A stretch of DNA of 64,000 bases from Lepiota brunneoincarnata (taxonomy: Eukaryota; Basidiomycota; Agaricomycetes; Agaricales; Agaricaceae): assembly GCA_023014365.1 (NCBI GenBank), contig JAEBUN010000003.1:868001-932000 (forward strand), given 5' to 3'. The notes below the pieces were generated by a model. It did not search any database. It saw only the letters and a program-made list of their open reading frames with translations, and was not told the origin of the DNA. The translations under genes and the position numbers were made by a program. Shown here one piece after another: positions 25,440 through 36,228 of this stretch (within the stretch, counting starts at the first letter, position 1; every line of letters begins with the position of its first letter).

Positions 25440-25524
25440 GGCCTGATGGTCTAGTAGTATGATTCCTTGTTAGGGCCAACTGGCAATTTCGAGGAGGTCC
25501 CGGGTTCAATTCCCGGTCAGGCCC
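25440..25524 (+). tRNA. tRNA-Pro (AGG) with a 13-nt intron
   Basis: The acceptor stem pairs GGCCTGA (25440-25446) with TCAGGCC (25517-25523), with discriminator C at 25524. The B-box arm is GGTCCCGGGTTCAATTCCCGG, giving a perfect CCGGG/CCCGG TPsiC stem. The D-arm region is TGGTCTAGTAGTATGAT. The anticodon stem pairs CCTTG (25465-25469) with CGAGG (25490-25494) around loop T-T-A-G-G-G...T, with anticodon AGG at 25472-25474. The intron (25476-25488) sits at the canonical place one base 3' of the anticodon. Mature length is 72 nt. It lies between the RPT4 start and the carboxypeptidase end. Confidence 0.95.
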
Positions 25525-25629
25525 ATTGAGGTGTATAATTTTTCTCGGTCAATTACATCAAGTTTTGTATCCAATCATTTGGACATAAATACATGCATTC
25601 CTACAAAAGGTTTTGATTATAACAATATG

Positions 25630-28573
25630 TTAAAGTAACCAAGTAACCAATGTTGCGACAGCCATAATCGCCCAACTCGAAACTCTCTTTGCACACGCCG
25701 CACTTTGATTCCTCTCACCCAAGGCAGTAGGCTTCGCAGTTGCTGTTCTAATAAACTGCCTCCACGCCTCCCTCGTAGCTGAAGGGAAAACAAATGTTGA
25801 TGCAGTCGACAGCGGCGATCCATAATAAACCTGATCGCGGCCTGGCATAATATCCTCTGCGAGCGTCGCATCCTCCCCTCCTATGACAGTTATGGTACCG
25901 TCTGCGTCTGTCGTTACGAGGCCTGTGGTGTTATGGCCTACTACGAATTCCCTGAAGAACGTGAATGCCTAGGAAATTCGGTTAGTTGACGTTGGTCTTG
26001 GTGAGGTGGATGTGAAAGAAGAGGGCCTACAGCTGCTGGAACTGACGCAGGCACGACATGCCCCGTGTTCTTGAAGAGGACGTAGGTCCAGTTGCGTTCT
26101 TGGTGCACAATACCCGCAAAGGTGCCGTTGTCGTCTTGCCAGGGTGTTGAGGGTTTACGGGAGAAACCTTGAGTTCCACCAAAGGTGGTGTTCTGCAAAC
26201 ATATCCATTTAATCTCTTAAATCGTTTGCGGGGATTTGGGATGTAACAGTTACCTGAATGGTGACTAGACGAAATGAATAAGCGGTTGTTATGCTGCGAA
26301 GGGGGATGTATGTACCTTCTGTACCACGATGCGCTATCAGGGCATCGTCGTTCCCTGAGTATAGTACGACCCCAACGCCGCGTGCGGTAGCGTTTTGGGC
26401 CAACTCGGAGAGGAAAACCATTGGCCTAGAACCATGATTCAGGGGTACAACAAAAGGACTTGAGAATGTCGCTTACTCAGGACCTAGTTGAAGCATGGTA
26501 GGATGTTGTCAGTAATGTGATTCGTTGACGCCGTGTATCGTGAACTCACTAGGATCGAAAGCTAAGCGAAGCCACCGTCAGACTTCGCTCGGTAGAAGAA
26601 CCGGCGAAACTCACCTTCAGGATCCCCGAATACGAATTCAAACTGCATGGCCCAGTCTTTACTAGTAGGGGCGTGAAGAGCTGCTCTTGTTCGGTTATCG
26701 TTGAGGAAAACGCTCGCGTCACCCAGAGTAACAGGGAATCTTGCGTCAGGAATGTCATAAACCTGAACAGTCTGAGTTCAGACGCTATGCTTTATTTCCG
26801 GGTGAGTGCTTACATTAAAAGCCAGGCCGCTTTCATTGGAGTTTAAGCCTGAGTTGAATGAGGTTGGCGAAAGCGGCGAAAAATACGAGAAAGTGCTTAC
26901 TCCACGGGAAGGTATAATTTATAGCATAGTCTATGTACATCACCAACAACACACAACCGTACTGCAAAGCTCGAACTCAGATCTCAAGTTGCACTTGGTT
27001 AGAGGGTAAAACCACGCACCCAGGGATCAATTTGATCGAATGGCCTATTCTCCAGAAATTCGGAGACATTTCGCTGGACAAGATCCCGCTTGCCCAGTGA
27101 CTGTGAGCGACGAGACAATTCGTGCATGAAATTTTTGTGACTTAGGCGGGAGCTATAAAACGGGACCACGCGTTGAGTAGATTCGATCAGGGGGATATAT
27201 GGTAGAATGCCGTCTTGCGGATATGTGAGGTTGACGTCGTAGTGACATAAATGGGTCCTATTGATCATGGAGTTAGCTCTGGGGAGATGATAGATGCTAG
27301 GAGGTAGAGGGGATAGACGCACTGTGCCTTGAAATATTTGTAGACTTCTTGATTGTATCCGATGATTTGAGGGTAAGTTTCCAGGATGCTGAGCTATCGA
27401 TAGATATGAACACCCCCGAAATGAGAGAAATTTTGTCGCAATGCTTACTGCTGGGAGAAGCTCAAAGACCTGTCCAGAGGCAATTGAACCATCGCCAATG
27501 GCTATCTTTGCAACATTGACGGGGGGATTTTCCATGTTGAAATAGGCCTTCATGATATAAGGCTGTTAGGGCAGAATAAGAAGTGGGTTATCGGTCCGGA
27601 TTGCCCAGAAGAATACACACGATATACATTCCGGCGTAACTTTCGCCTGTGATGTATAAAGGACGCGTTCGTAGGCTCGGGAACACCTTTACGAGGTTAC
27701 CCAAAAAACCCATCTGTAACCAGCTTAGCAAAATTTGATGCGTTGCAGATCAACAACATACAAAGTCTTGTCCCATTTGGTCTTCATCGCGAACTGAATA
27801 TTAGGAATGAGTAGCGTGTTGGAATCAACGAACAGACCACCCATACTATAGCTATCAGCGTCGGCTGTCGAAAATCCGACCCCACTGCAAAATGATCAGA
27901 ACTCCGAGATATATGAAACTTGGAGACGCACACCGGCTGGTCAACCCAAAAATAATCGGCCAATTTACTCCAGCTGTAGTTATTCGCGGATGCAGAATAG
28001 TCTTGATTGATGCGTACGGGCCCATTCTGGATTATTCGAGTTTAAATGGATTTCACGATTCATACACTCTACACACCTCAAAGAACAAACCATACATGCT
28101 GGAGGAACCGGGGCTGTGGAACGATGCTCAGAAAGGGGATACTCGAAAACACAAAGTGTGAGTCACTAACCCTCCATTTAGCCAGATGGCCCACGGATCA
28201 TTGTTACTCTCGTTTAGAGGGGCCGTTAGTGAACCATTCGACCTCTCAAAGGCGAAGAAGAAGAGGGTGTCATTAGGGTGACCTGCACGCTCGACAGGGA
28301 TGTTGCCAGCGAAACTGCGTTCAACAGGGAACGTAATGTTCGGCAGTTTGTCCTTCACCAGGAAATCTAAACGTACTTCAGCCTATGGGAGGACGTGCGA
28401 GGGTATGGGAGATGCTTACAGTCTTGCCACTCGGGACTGAGGTCACCAGAAGGCCGGCCAGGGTAGCTGTGGGGGAAGGAGGAGGGCGGCTGAGGTGAAT
28501 CCTGGCAGTGGACATAGATAGAGGATGAAAGGAGAGCAAGAGCAAGCAAGCGAACGTCTCGTAGCAGGGTCAT
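25630..28573 (-). CDS. Serine carboxypeptidase (S10), secreted, membrane- or GPI-tethered
   Basis: Removes C-terminal residues in the secretory pathway, vacuole or outside the cell. ATG 28573 opens a signal peptide (MTLLRDVRLLALALLSSSIY). The next exons read SFAGNIPVERAGHPNDTLFF and DPWAIWLNGG, the S10 oxyanion-loop region. The catalytic Ser is in LYITGESYAGMYI near 27640. The catalytic Asp is in VLYSGNDDALI (about 26355) and the catalytic His in NTGHVVPAS (about 26065). Several Asn-X-Ser/Thr sites are present. After the domain a Thr/Ala-rich stretch leads to a hydrophobic C-terminus (WAIMAVATLVTWLL) ending at 25630, compatible with a GPI signal or a single TM as in Kex1. About ten short introns. 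The gene seems intact. Confidence 0.9.
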
Positions 28574-29064
28574 GACGAACCACGAGCGAGGTCGTGGAGA
28601 AAGGGGCAGGTGGAGGTTGCGAAACGGACTCGGAGGAAGATGGTTATATACGAAAAGTCAGAGACCGCATGGCAACTGGACAATAGTCGACTATTCCTCA
28701 ACTATTAGCGTTTGAAACGCATGGGAACACCTTTACGTGATGGGCAAGTTTGCCATCCATCAGGTCCGTGTCAGTCCCACTAGTGCTCTTATTGTCGTGC
28801 AAACCAGCACGTCTAGGGAGGGGACGCATACGGTTTTGACCGGACACGGTCCTGGATTGAAAATAACCACCGTTCCTGATATCACATTGACTTATTGTCT
28901 CTGGTACACAGGCGATGAACTGACTGTGCGAGTGAAAGTGCTCGTTTATTGTTTTTTATTGTTCCTGAGCTGCCGAATCTTTGCATCTGAGTTTATTTGA
29001 CCATGTTTATCTAGGGGTTGTACATTCTTACACACCCTCAACATTTCCAAGGTCCTCACATCCA
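28574..29064. promoter_or_regulatory. Shared divergent promoter region (carboxypeptidase / NTR1)
   Basis: About 490 bases lie between two divergent starts (28573 minus, 29065 plus). A TATA-like element tatatac at about 28644, some 70 bases upstream of the carboxypeptidase ATG, is a plausible core promoter for that gene. The NTR1 side has T-rich sequence (28945-29000) and no TATA box. The plus frame at 28737-29000 is probably not a gene. Confidence 0.35.
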
Positions 29065-32000
29065 ATGGCTAGGCGAAAACGTGTTCTCGATGACGGCGAC
29101 GACTCTGATTCATCCGTCGGCTCAGACAACATTAACTATCCCCCGGATGAAGACCCAAATCAGAGGGAAGAACGTGAGCTCTTCGAGAACCCCTACAAGC
29201 GAAAGAGAAGAAAGAAGAACGCCAAGGAGGATGCAATCTATGGAATATTCGGGGACGATAGCGATGATGAAGATTACAGGAAGAGCTCCTCTTCTCGCAA
29301 AACCCACTGGATGAAAGCACCAGCCTTTGTGTCAAGCGAGAAAAGGGTCAATCTTCAAGAGGATGTCGTCATGGATGATGCCAATCTCCCTTCCGAGGAT
29401 GACGACGGTGAGAACGACGGATCTGGGGGTGAGGATGGTGTAGAAGACAACGACGATTCTGATGACTCTGAACTATCCAGGCCTCCGTCCCCCCGTGTAC
29501 GACTAGAAACTGAAGACGACTATGGAAATGAAGAGCCGAAGCGGGGCACGGGTGGCCTGGGCTTTCAGCCTAGAGCGGATGATGAGGAAGGGGCGGGAGT
29601 GAATGGGTTCGGTATGGGAGGGGGGATTGGCGCCAGAGGAGGTATTGGTGCAAGAGGAGGTATTGGTTCGGGAGGAGGTATTGGTGCGAGAGGAGGTATT
29701 GGTGCCAAGAGCGGAATCGGATCCATCGGTGGTTTTGATAGCGGGAACTTCGATTCGACTCCATCATTCTCAAAAGGTGGAATCGGCTCGGCCAAATCGC
29801 TTGCTTCATCCTTTACCTCCTCAACACCCCTCAAAACCGTCTCCATTTCCGAGCATGAATCATCTGCTTCACCAGCCCCGGTCCCTTTCCAAGATGTGAC
29901 CGAGGCACCTTCGGGCTCCTCGCGGGCATCCCCAGCAATAGACAGCGTGCCGACCGCCTTTGGTCGCTCCCAAACTCAGAGCCAGAGATTCAAACGTGAA
30001 GCCAACTCTTCCCCCAAACCTAATGCCAAGCTTACTGCATCTGAAATGGCGCACTTCGGCAAGCTCTCAAGCACCTTTGGTGCTCGTCTCTTGGAAAAGA
30101 TGGGATGGCAAGCGGGATCGGGTCTTGGTGTAACCGGAGAGGGCATTGTCACCCCGATTGAAAGCAGGTTGCGTCCACAAAAGATGGGTATCGCTTTCAA
30201 AGGGTTCAAAGAAAAGACAGAGCAATCAAAACGGGAGGCGAGGAGAAGAGGAGAGGTCATCAGCGATGACGAGGAGGACGAAAAGACGAAACAAATGAGG
30301 AAGAAGGCGAAGGAGGCTCAGCAGAAGCGTTCAGATGTTTGGAAGCGACCAAAGAAGGCAAAGACAAAGGTTGAACACAAGACATACGAACAGATTATTG
30401 CTGAGGCAGGGCATGAGCCACCTACTGGCCTGGGACAGATTATTGACGCTACTGGTGCTGTTGTAAGTGCTTCGCTTTGCTGCAGTATCCGACATACTGA
30501 TGGTAGTGCTAGCCCCGCGAAGTCTCGTCCTTAGCTGAAGTCACCATCAATTCATGGGCGCCCACCAGCGATCCAACAAGAATACCTGAGATCCGACACA
30601 ACGTCCGACTCATAGCCGAGGCCTGCAAGAGTGACCTAGACGGTCTAGCTCGCGAGGCCAAGGCGCTCATCGAGCGCAAGAAATGGGTCGCTTCGGAAGA
30701 CACACGACTCAGACGTAAAGTCGACGAGGAAGCTGAGCTCATTGCGCGCCTTGAACAAATTCAACTTGTGGCGAGCGACGTTAGTACCATGTCTAAGGAG
30801 CTCGCATCGGTTTATGAAGTTACGCTGGATTCGTTCTCCCCTCTGGTTTACAAACTTGTAGATCAGTATGGTACCGAATTTGACAGGTACGGGCTGGATG
30901 AGATTGTTGTTGCTGCAATTGCACCACTTGTTCGTCGGATGGTGGCTTCGTGGAACCCATTGCAGGATCCAAAGGCCTTTGTGACAGTGTTCAGAGGGTG
31001 GCGGAGGGCTTTGAAGGTCGGCAACAATGAAGGTCAGCCTCCATCTGGACAGGTTGATGTCTATGGGACGACAACGATACCCTCTCCACCAGCAGAAATG
31101 TACGTCTACGTTCTTCAAGGGATTGGGCCCATACTGATATTCGCATACAGACTCACACCCATGACACCATTTGAAAGCCTACTCTGGAATATTTGGCTAC
31201 CAAAAGTCAGGTCAACGATCAACAATGAATGGTCGCCAGATGATCCACAACCTGTAGTCAAACTATACGAGGCCTGGTCGACGTTCTTACCGCCCTTTAT
31301 CAGGGACAACATGCTCGACCAACTTATTCTACCCAAAGTGCAAAAGGCGGTTGCGGAGTGGAACGCGAAACGAGCGACGACATCGTTACGAAATATTGTG
31401 TTTCCTTGGTTGCCACACGTTGGTTTGCGACTAGAGGATCTCATGGCTGATGCCCGAAGAAAAATTAAGAGCCTTCTTCGTGGCTGGGTAGTAGGCGAAG
31501 ATATCCCAGACGACCTCGCAGCTTGGCGCGACGTAAGTTGTCTCTGCTTAGACTTTATTATGCGGTACGCTTATATCACCTAGGTCTACGACAAAGGCGA
31601 ATGGGACACTATCACCCTCAAATATATTATACCCAAACTCAGCAATGCATTACGCACCAACTTCCGTATTGACCCGCGCAACCAAAAATTAGAAACCTTC
31701 GACCAAACACTTTCCTGGTCTTCTCTCATACGTCCTTCGATCTTCACGCAGCTCTTCGAAACCGAGTTCTTCCCAGAATGGTTACACATCCTGCATATAT
31801 GGCTTATACAACCACAAGTGAGCTTCATCGAAGTCGAGGAATGGTATCGGGGCTGGAAGAACAAATTTCCACCGGTGTTGCAGAACTACGGGGGAGTTGG
31901 TAGAGGTTTCACGAGGGGACTGCAGCTGATGAACCAAGCAATTGAACTGGGTCCTGATGCGCCAACCCAGTTACCCAAGCCGGACTTCAAGGCAGAGATG

Positions 32001-32352
32001 GCTGTGTTTGCAGCCGAGGCAAAGAAGAAGGGCACCACCACTCCCACTGCTAGTGCTGGTGCTACGCGATCCCTCTGCCCGCGCACACGAGATCACATTC
32101 AAATCGATCGTGGAGGAGGTTGCTGCATCTCATAATTTACTGCTTATGCCCACTGGCAAGGCGCACGGGCAATCGAGAATGCCGTTATTCAGAGTGAGTC
32201 CAACTGCGGATGGGAAGAAAGGGCTGTTGGTCTTCATCCTAGATGATGCAGTTTGGGCATCTGTCGAGAAGGGGATGGGAAGTGAGTTGGATGAGTTTAG
32301 AGCGATTAGTTTGGATGATATGGTACTTAGAGCAGATTCGGGTGGTCAATAA
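29065..32352 (+). CDS. NTR1: Spliceosome disassembly G-patch protein, Ntr1/Spp382 (TFIP11)
   Basis: Recruits and activates the DEAH helicase Prp43 through its G-patch to release lariat-intron spliceosomes. ATG 29065 (MARRKRVLDDGDDSD) opens an acidic TFP11-like N-terminus with the NPYKRKRRKKNAKEDAIYGIF block. A Gly/Ile repeat (29620-29730) follows, then the G-patch at about 30050-30200 (ARLLEKMGWQAGSGLGVTGE ... PIESRLRPQKMGI). The GCFC-type helical domain comes next (about 30540-31960; SPLVYKLVDQYGTEFDRYGL, LLWNIWLPKVRSTINNEW). The conserved C-terminus is ITFKSIVEEVAASHNLLLMP ... FRAISLDDMVLRA. Between TPTASAGAT (about 32060) and ARAHEITF (about 32082) the frame shifts by one base with no possible intron; probably an indel error in what should be an essential gene. 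Confidence 0.93.
29620..29730 (+). repeat. 18-bp in-frame minisatellite encoding GGIGAR units in NTR1
   Basis: About five to six tandem copies of an 18-base unit (ggaggtattggtgcgaga and variants) encode repeats of Gly-Gly-Ile-Gly-Ala-Arg, one copy with Ser-Gly replacing Ala-Arg and the last degenerate (AKSGIG). Lengths are multiples of three, so copy number can vary without breaking the frame. Confidence 0.85.
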
Positions 32353-32966
32353 ACGTACATTGCATTTTGCTCTTTAATTCGATGACGAAGAACCTCACAC
32401 AACGGTTTCGGGCACATGTTCTGGTGGGACCTTGACCTGGCTTAAGTATTTTTCGTTGGCGTCAACTACGTGCGCTGGACATACTCGACAAGAGGCTTCC
32501 CCTGAAACGGACTAATCGCTGGTCCCTCGGTCCGATACAAGAAGTATTCCTGACCTTGTAACCTCGCCCACCTAGATTCTTGGAACCTCAGTCACTGAGC
32601 ACTGATAGTGCACCTTCAATGGCAATCATTAGAAATTTCATAAGCTATCAACAGCTAGCAGTCCGGTTGTCCGGCTGGATACATATGTGCCCCTTGCGTC
32701 ATGTGTGACCGTCAAATAGCGTTGGTACCAAAAGTTGGGTCCGCCGTCGGGGAGGGACATGGCGGACCAAAGATTGGTCTGAACGGGACTTCAATGTTGA
32801 ATGAGCGAACTGGACAAGCCACTTTACACACCATCTATGCATGGCTCCGGTCAGGTGATGTGAGAATGAACTACTTGAATTGGTTCACAAGGGGACCCTG
32901 TTTATTGCTCTCATCCACAAATCACCTTCCAATTAACTATCCAACACGCCTTTGGTTAAGTAGGGA
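32353..32966. other. NTR1 3' flank and WD40 gene promoter
   Basis: The plus frame 32701-33018 is ATG-initiated but overlaps the start of the WD40 gene in another frame and shows no domain. No clear TATA box; nothing else recognised. Confidence 0.45.
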
Positions 32967-35900
32967 ATGCCTCACCCTCCACAACGACAACCTGTCTATG
33001 ACGTCGACGAATGGGTAGCCCAAAGAAGGGGGAAAGGATCAGTCGGATTCGTGCTGGGGACAAATGGGAAAATGACGCCGGTCATTGACCTCGAAACAGC
33101 TATTGAGATTGACTTGACCGAGGAGAATCCTGTCGTGGATCTCACTGCGGACGATGATGGGTCGGATTTAGATATCGTGTTTTCTGGGAAGACGAGTACA
33201 AATGGGAATAAGAAGAGGCAGAGGAAGGAAACTGGTAGGATAGGTGCGTCGACTCTTGGAAGCGGCCCACACTTGTAAGTTATACACTTGGCTCCTTTTT
33301 ACACGAGTTTGGATCTGGGTGGTGATCATATATGTCTGTGAACTCGGGCAGAAACGCGACTGCTGGTCCGTCTTTTAATAGGGGACCTAGCCTCAACGGA
33401 TTTGGAATGGCACAGATGGTATATCTCTTATTTTAGCTCTATCTATGATCACCAATTTTATTGAAACATTTATGTGATAGAGGTCGGATTCGAGGCCTCC
33501 GAGAAAAAAGTCGCGTACACTGAGTACACCAAGTCGTCAATCGGTCCCGGACGAACGAGAAGCTTTAATGACTCCTCAGACCGTCGGACCCAGCTCGGAC
33601 TGGTATTCTGGATTCGAAGCGTATAACGACAACTCGATGAACATGGACCCTACACCGTTGCCCGAGCCAGCAACCACATTCTCGCCCATGTCTTGGCCCA
33701 CAGCTACATCCCCACAAACAACCCCCATGCATGTATTGAAGCAGTATCTATCAAGCCCTACTCCCAAACCCGAACTCGAGTCTGAATACAGCCTCGTGTT
33801 TAAATCAGAGCCCGGGTCTGGGAGTGGTGAAGAACTGGATTCAGACGAAGAGTATGAGTGTATACACGCAGGACTTGACCTAAAAGATGAATCCCTGGTA
33901 TGTTCAATCCACGTTCCATTTTCTCTGAAGGTATGTTGAATCCTGCGCGTGATAGTGGAAAGCCCGGAAACAAAAATTGGAGCGTCTTGAAAATGACGTC
34001 ATTGAAGCTATTGGGGACTGGACCCTTTCAACAAGTGAGACCTCGAAACGGAGATTGAGGACTTCGAGAGCGTCGTCGAGGTCAATTAGGCCGCCTGAGA
34101 GCGGGGGGTTTATTTGGGACCAGGTGTGCCACCCAATGAAACGTCCCTGACTTGCTGATGTATGATGTCTGCCTTAGCTGAAACAGATCAGGAAGCCATC
34201 GTCTGCAAGTCGGTTTAGTGGGAAGCCGACGGTTGTGAAAAGAGGTCCTGGGTACGGACGCATATTTTCTGAAAAGGGAATGCACGTCCAAGTATCTTTT
34301 AAGGTCGCGCCTGGAGGTGCGTCCAATATCTGTCCTTCAAGCTACTAGATATTCACGGTGAATTAGCCATCAATCGGATAGAACAGCATTGCGGCTGGGT
34401 GGCAATCGCGAGCTCTTGCATCGGAGGTCAGGCGGATGCACCAGATGGTTGGTTTTAAAACGTTTTATAATCTGCTGCTCCTTTAATCCTCCCCCTTTAA
34501 TTTTTACATAGAAGAACCCAACCCTTATAACAGATCTGGCTCGTTGCTCACCTGGAATGGCCAGTATAATATTCTTCCGGGTCATTTTGACAAGAAGGTT
34601 TATGGTAGGAAATAGCCAGCTTCTCATGGAATATACCTAACTGAATGTTGTAGGAGAAAAGCACTACACAGTCAACGACGCAAAATTCAATCCCGATGGG
34701 TAAGCCCTTCTTGTGTGCAAGTGCGTGCATACTAAAGCGATAGAAGGAGCTGTATTGTTTCGGCTGGCATGGACAAGAGTGTGAGGGTCTGGCGCCGCTT
34801 GCAGGGATCGAAAATATATTCTGGAGGCTACGATCGTAAGTGCTAAAATTATCTCATTTCCTTCCTGATATTGAAATACGTTGGGTCCAGTTGATGTTTA
34901 CGGAGATGGCGTGCCTCACGACCTTGCATTCCATCCTGGAAGTGCGATGTTGGCAGTTGGTGTCAAGTATGTTGATGATGCTTCACTAATTACTCCCGAT
35001 GGTGATTTGGTGCCCCAGGGACGTACACGTATATTCAAATCTAGAACCTACAGCTAGAAGAACCAGAGTAACCTTGGCCCTGACTTCTGCCACCCACCCT
35101 ACGCATGCCGCAGGGGCGATTAGATGGGACATTGGTAGACCTCATATTCTGTATGCGTCATCTGAGCCTCAAGAGGACGATCTCGAGGGTGTACACAGCA
35201 CCTTTGATATCACAAAATCACTAAGAATATTGACTTTCAGAGTCGCCGAAGCTGGTGATGCGATGGCTGTAAATGAGAGTAAGTCCCGCCGCGATTTCGA
35301 TGCAAGAGTTTCCTCATCTCCTGTTTCAGGGACCCTGGCACTAGCCACTCGGGGACGAGGCCAGAATTTCCTACGCTTGTTTGATATTGCCAACAAAAGG
35401 CCGAACCACACTCAGGAAATCATCCTAAAACCATTCCCTCGGAAAGCCCATTCTCGAGAGGTCTCGTGCATGACGTTTAGCCCTGATCAGATATACCTGG
35501 CTCTTGCACGAACTGATAATTCCGTACATGTGTATGATTCAAGGATGCTAAGCAAAGGTGTCCTGCATATGTACCGACATAGTAAAGCTCGATTCGTCTC
35601 CCCTGGGAGTGTCCTGTATGGTGTCCCCTATGTCCAATGGGTCTCCACGCATACTGGGCAGCATATTCTATTCAGCGGAGGTGAAGATGGTAAGCCCTGT
35701 TCTCTTTCATGTATGTCGCAATAGGCGTTGGCCCCTGAGCTTGGTCGAAAATTACACATGATTTCATATTCGCTAACATGGTTTCTACACTCAGGTTGTC
35801 TTCGATCGTGGAACCCAATGTGGTCGAATGAAGAGCTCTCGAACGGTCGAAAGATAGTTGAGGTTCACTCGGATATAGGATTCTTCTCGGTTGGGGACCC

Positions 35901-36035
35901 ACACAAGGATGAGCACGATCTCGTGGTGTGAGTCTCCATTCCGGTCTTCTGGTTTGTTGAAGCTGATAACCCCTATCTAGCGGTGATTCCTCGGGTGAAG
36001 TGACGGTTTTTAATGGTCTACTCAACTATCTGTGA
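32967..36035 (+). CDS. WD40 repeat protein with long unknown N-terminal half
   Basis: ATG 32967 starts MPHPPQRQPVYDVDEWVAQR. The first ~350 residues are acidic, Ser/Pro-rich and mostly disordered (for example SGSGEELDSDEEYECIHAGL). One predicted helix, ARKQKLERLENDVIEAIGDW (about 33965), and a segment WDQLKQIRKPSSASRFSGKP follow. A middle exon has INRIEQHCGWVAIASSCIGG (about 34372-34430). The WD40 part starts around 34655: HYTVNDAKFNPDG, SAGMDKSVRVW, HDLAFHPGSAMLAVGV, AHSREVSCMTFSPDQIYLAL, HILFSGGEDGCLRSWNP and LVVGDSSGEVTVFNGLL, ending at TGA 36035. That gives six or seven blades. No catalytic motif is present, so it is probably a scaffold; I cannot name an orthologue. Exons could belong to two genes, but splice phases across 34318-34655 support one. 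Confidence 0.72.
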
Positions 36036-36228
36036 CAAATGCTAGATATAGTTCTGTATATCTGCCTCACCCTTAATACTTTCTGTATTTATCCGTCCGG
36101 GGCATCAACGGCCCGCGCACACGGAATAACATCGCTCGGCTATAGAAGCATAAGAGACTACGAAATCCCAAGGACCCCACCCTGGCACTCCACATACACA
36201 TCTCCATACATCATTTCCCAGTGTAACA

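Noticed and set aside
28981..29064. N-terminal extension of NTR1
   Set aside because: It begins at TTG; the ATG at 29065 starts the conserved acidic N-terminus.
29565..29846. Minus-strand Pro/Ile/Pro repeat frame
   Set aside because: Antisense of the GGIGAR minisatellite in NTR1.
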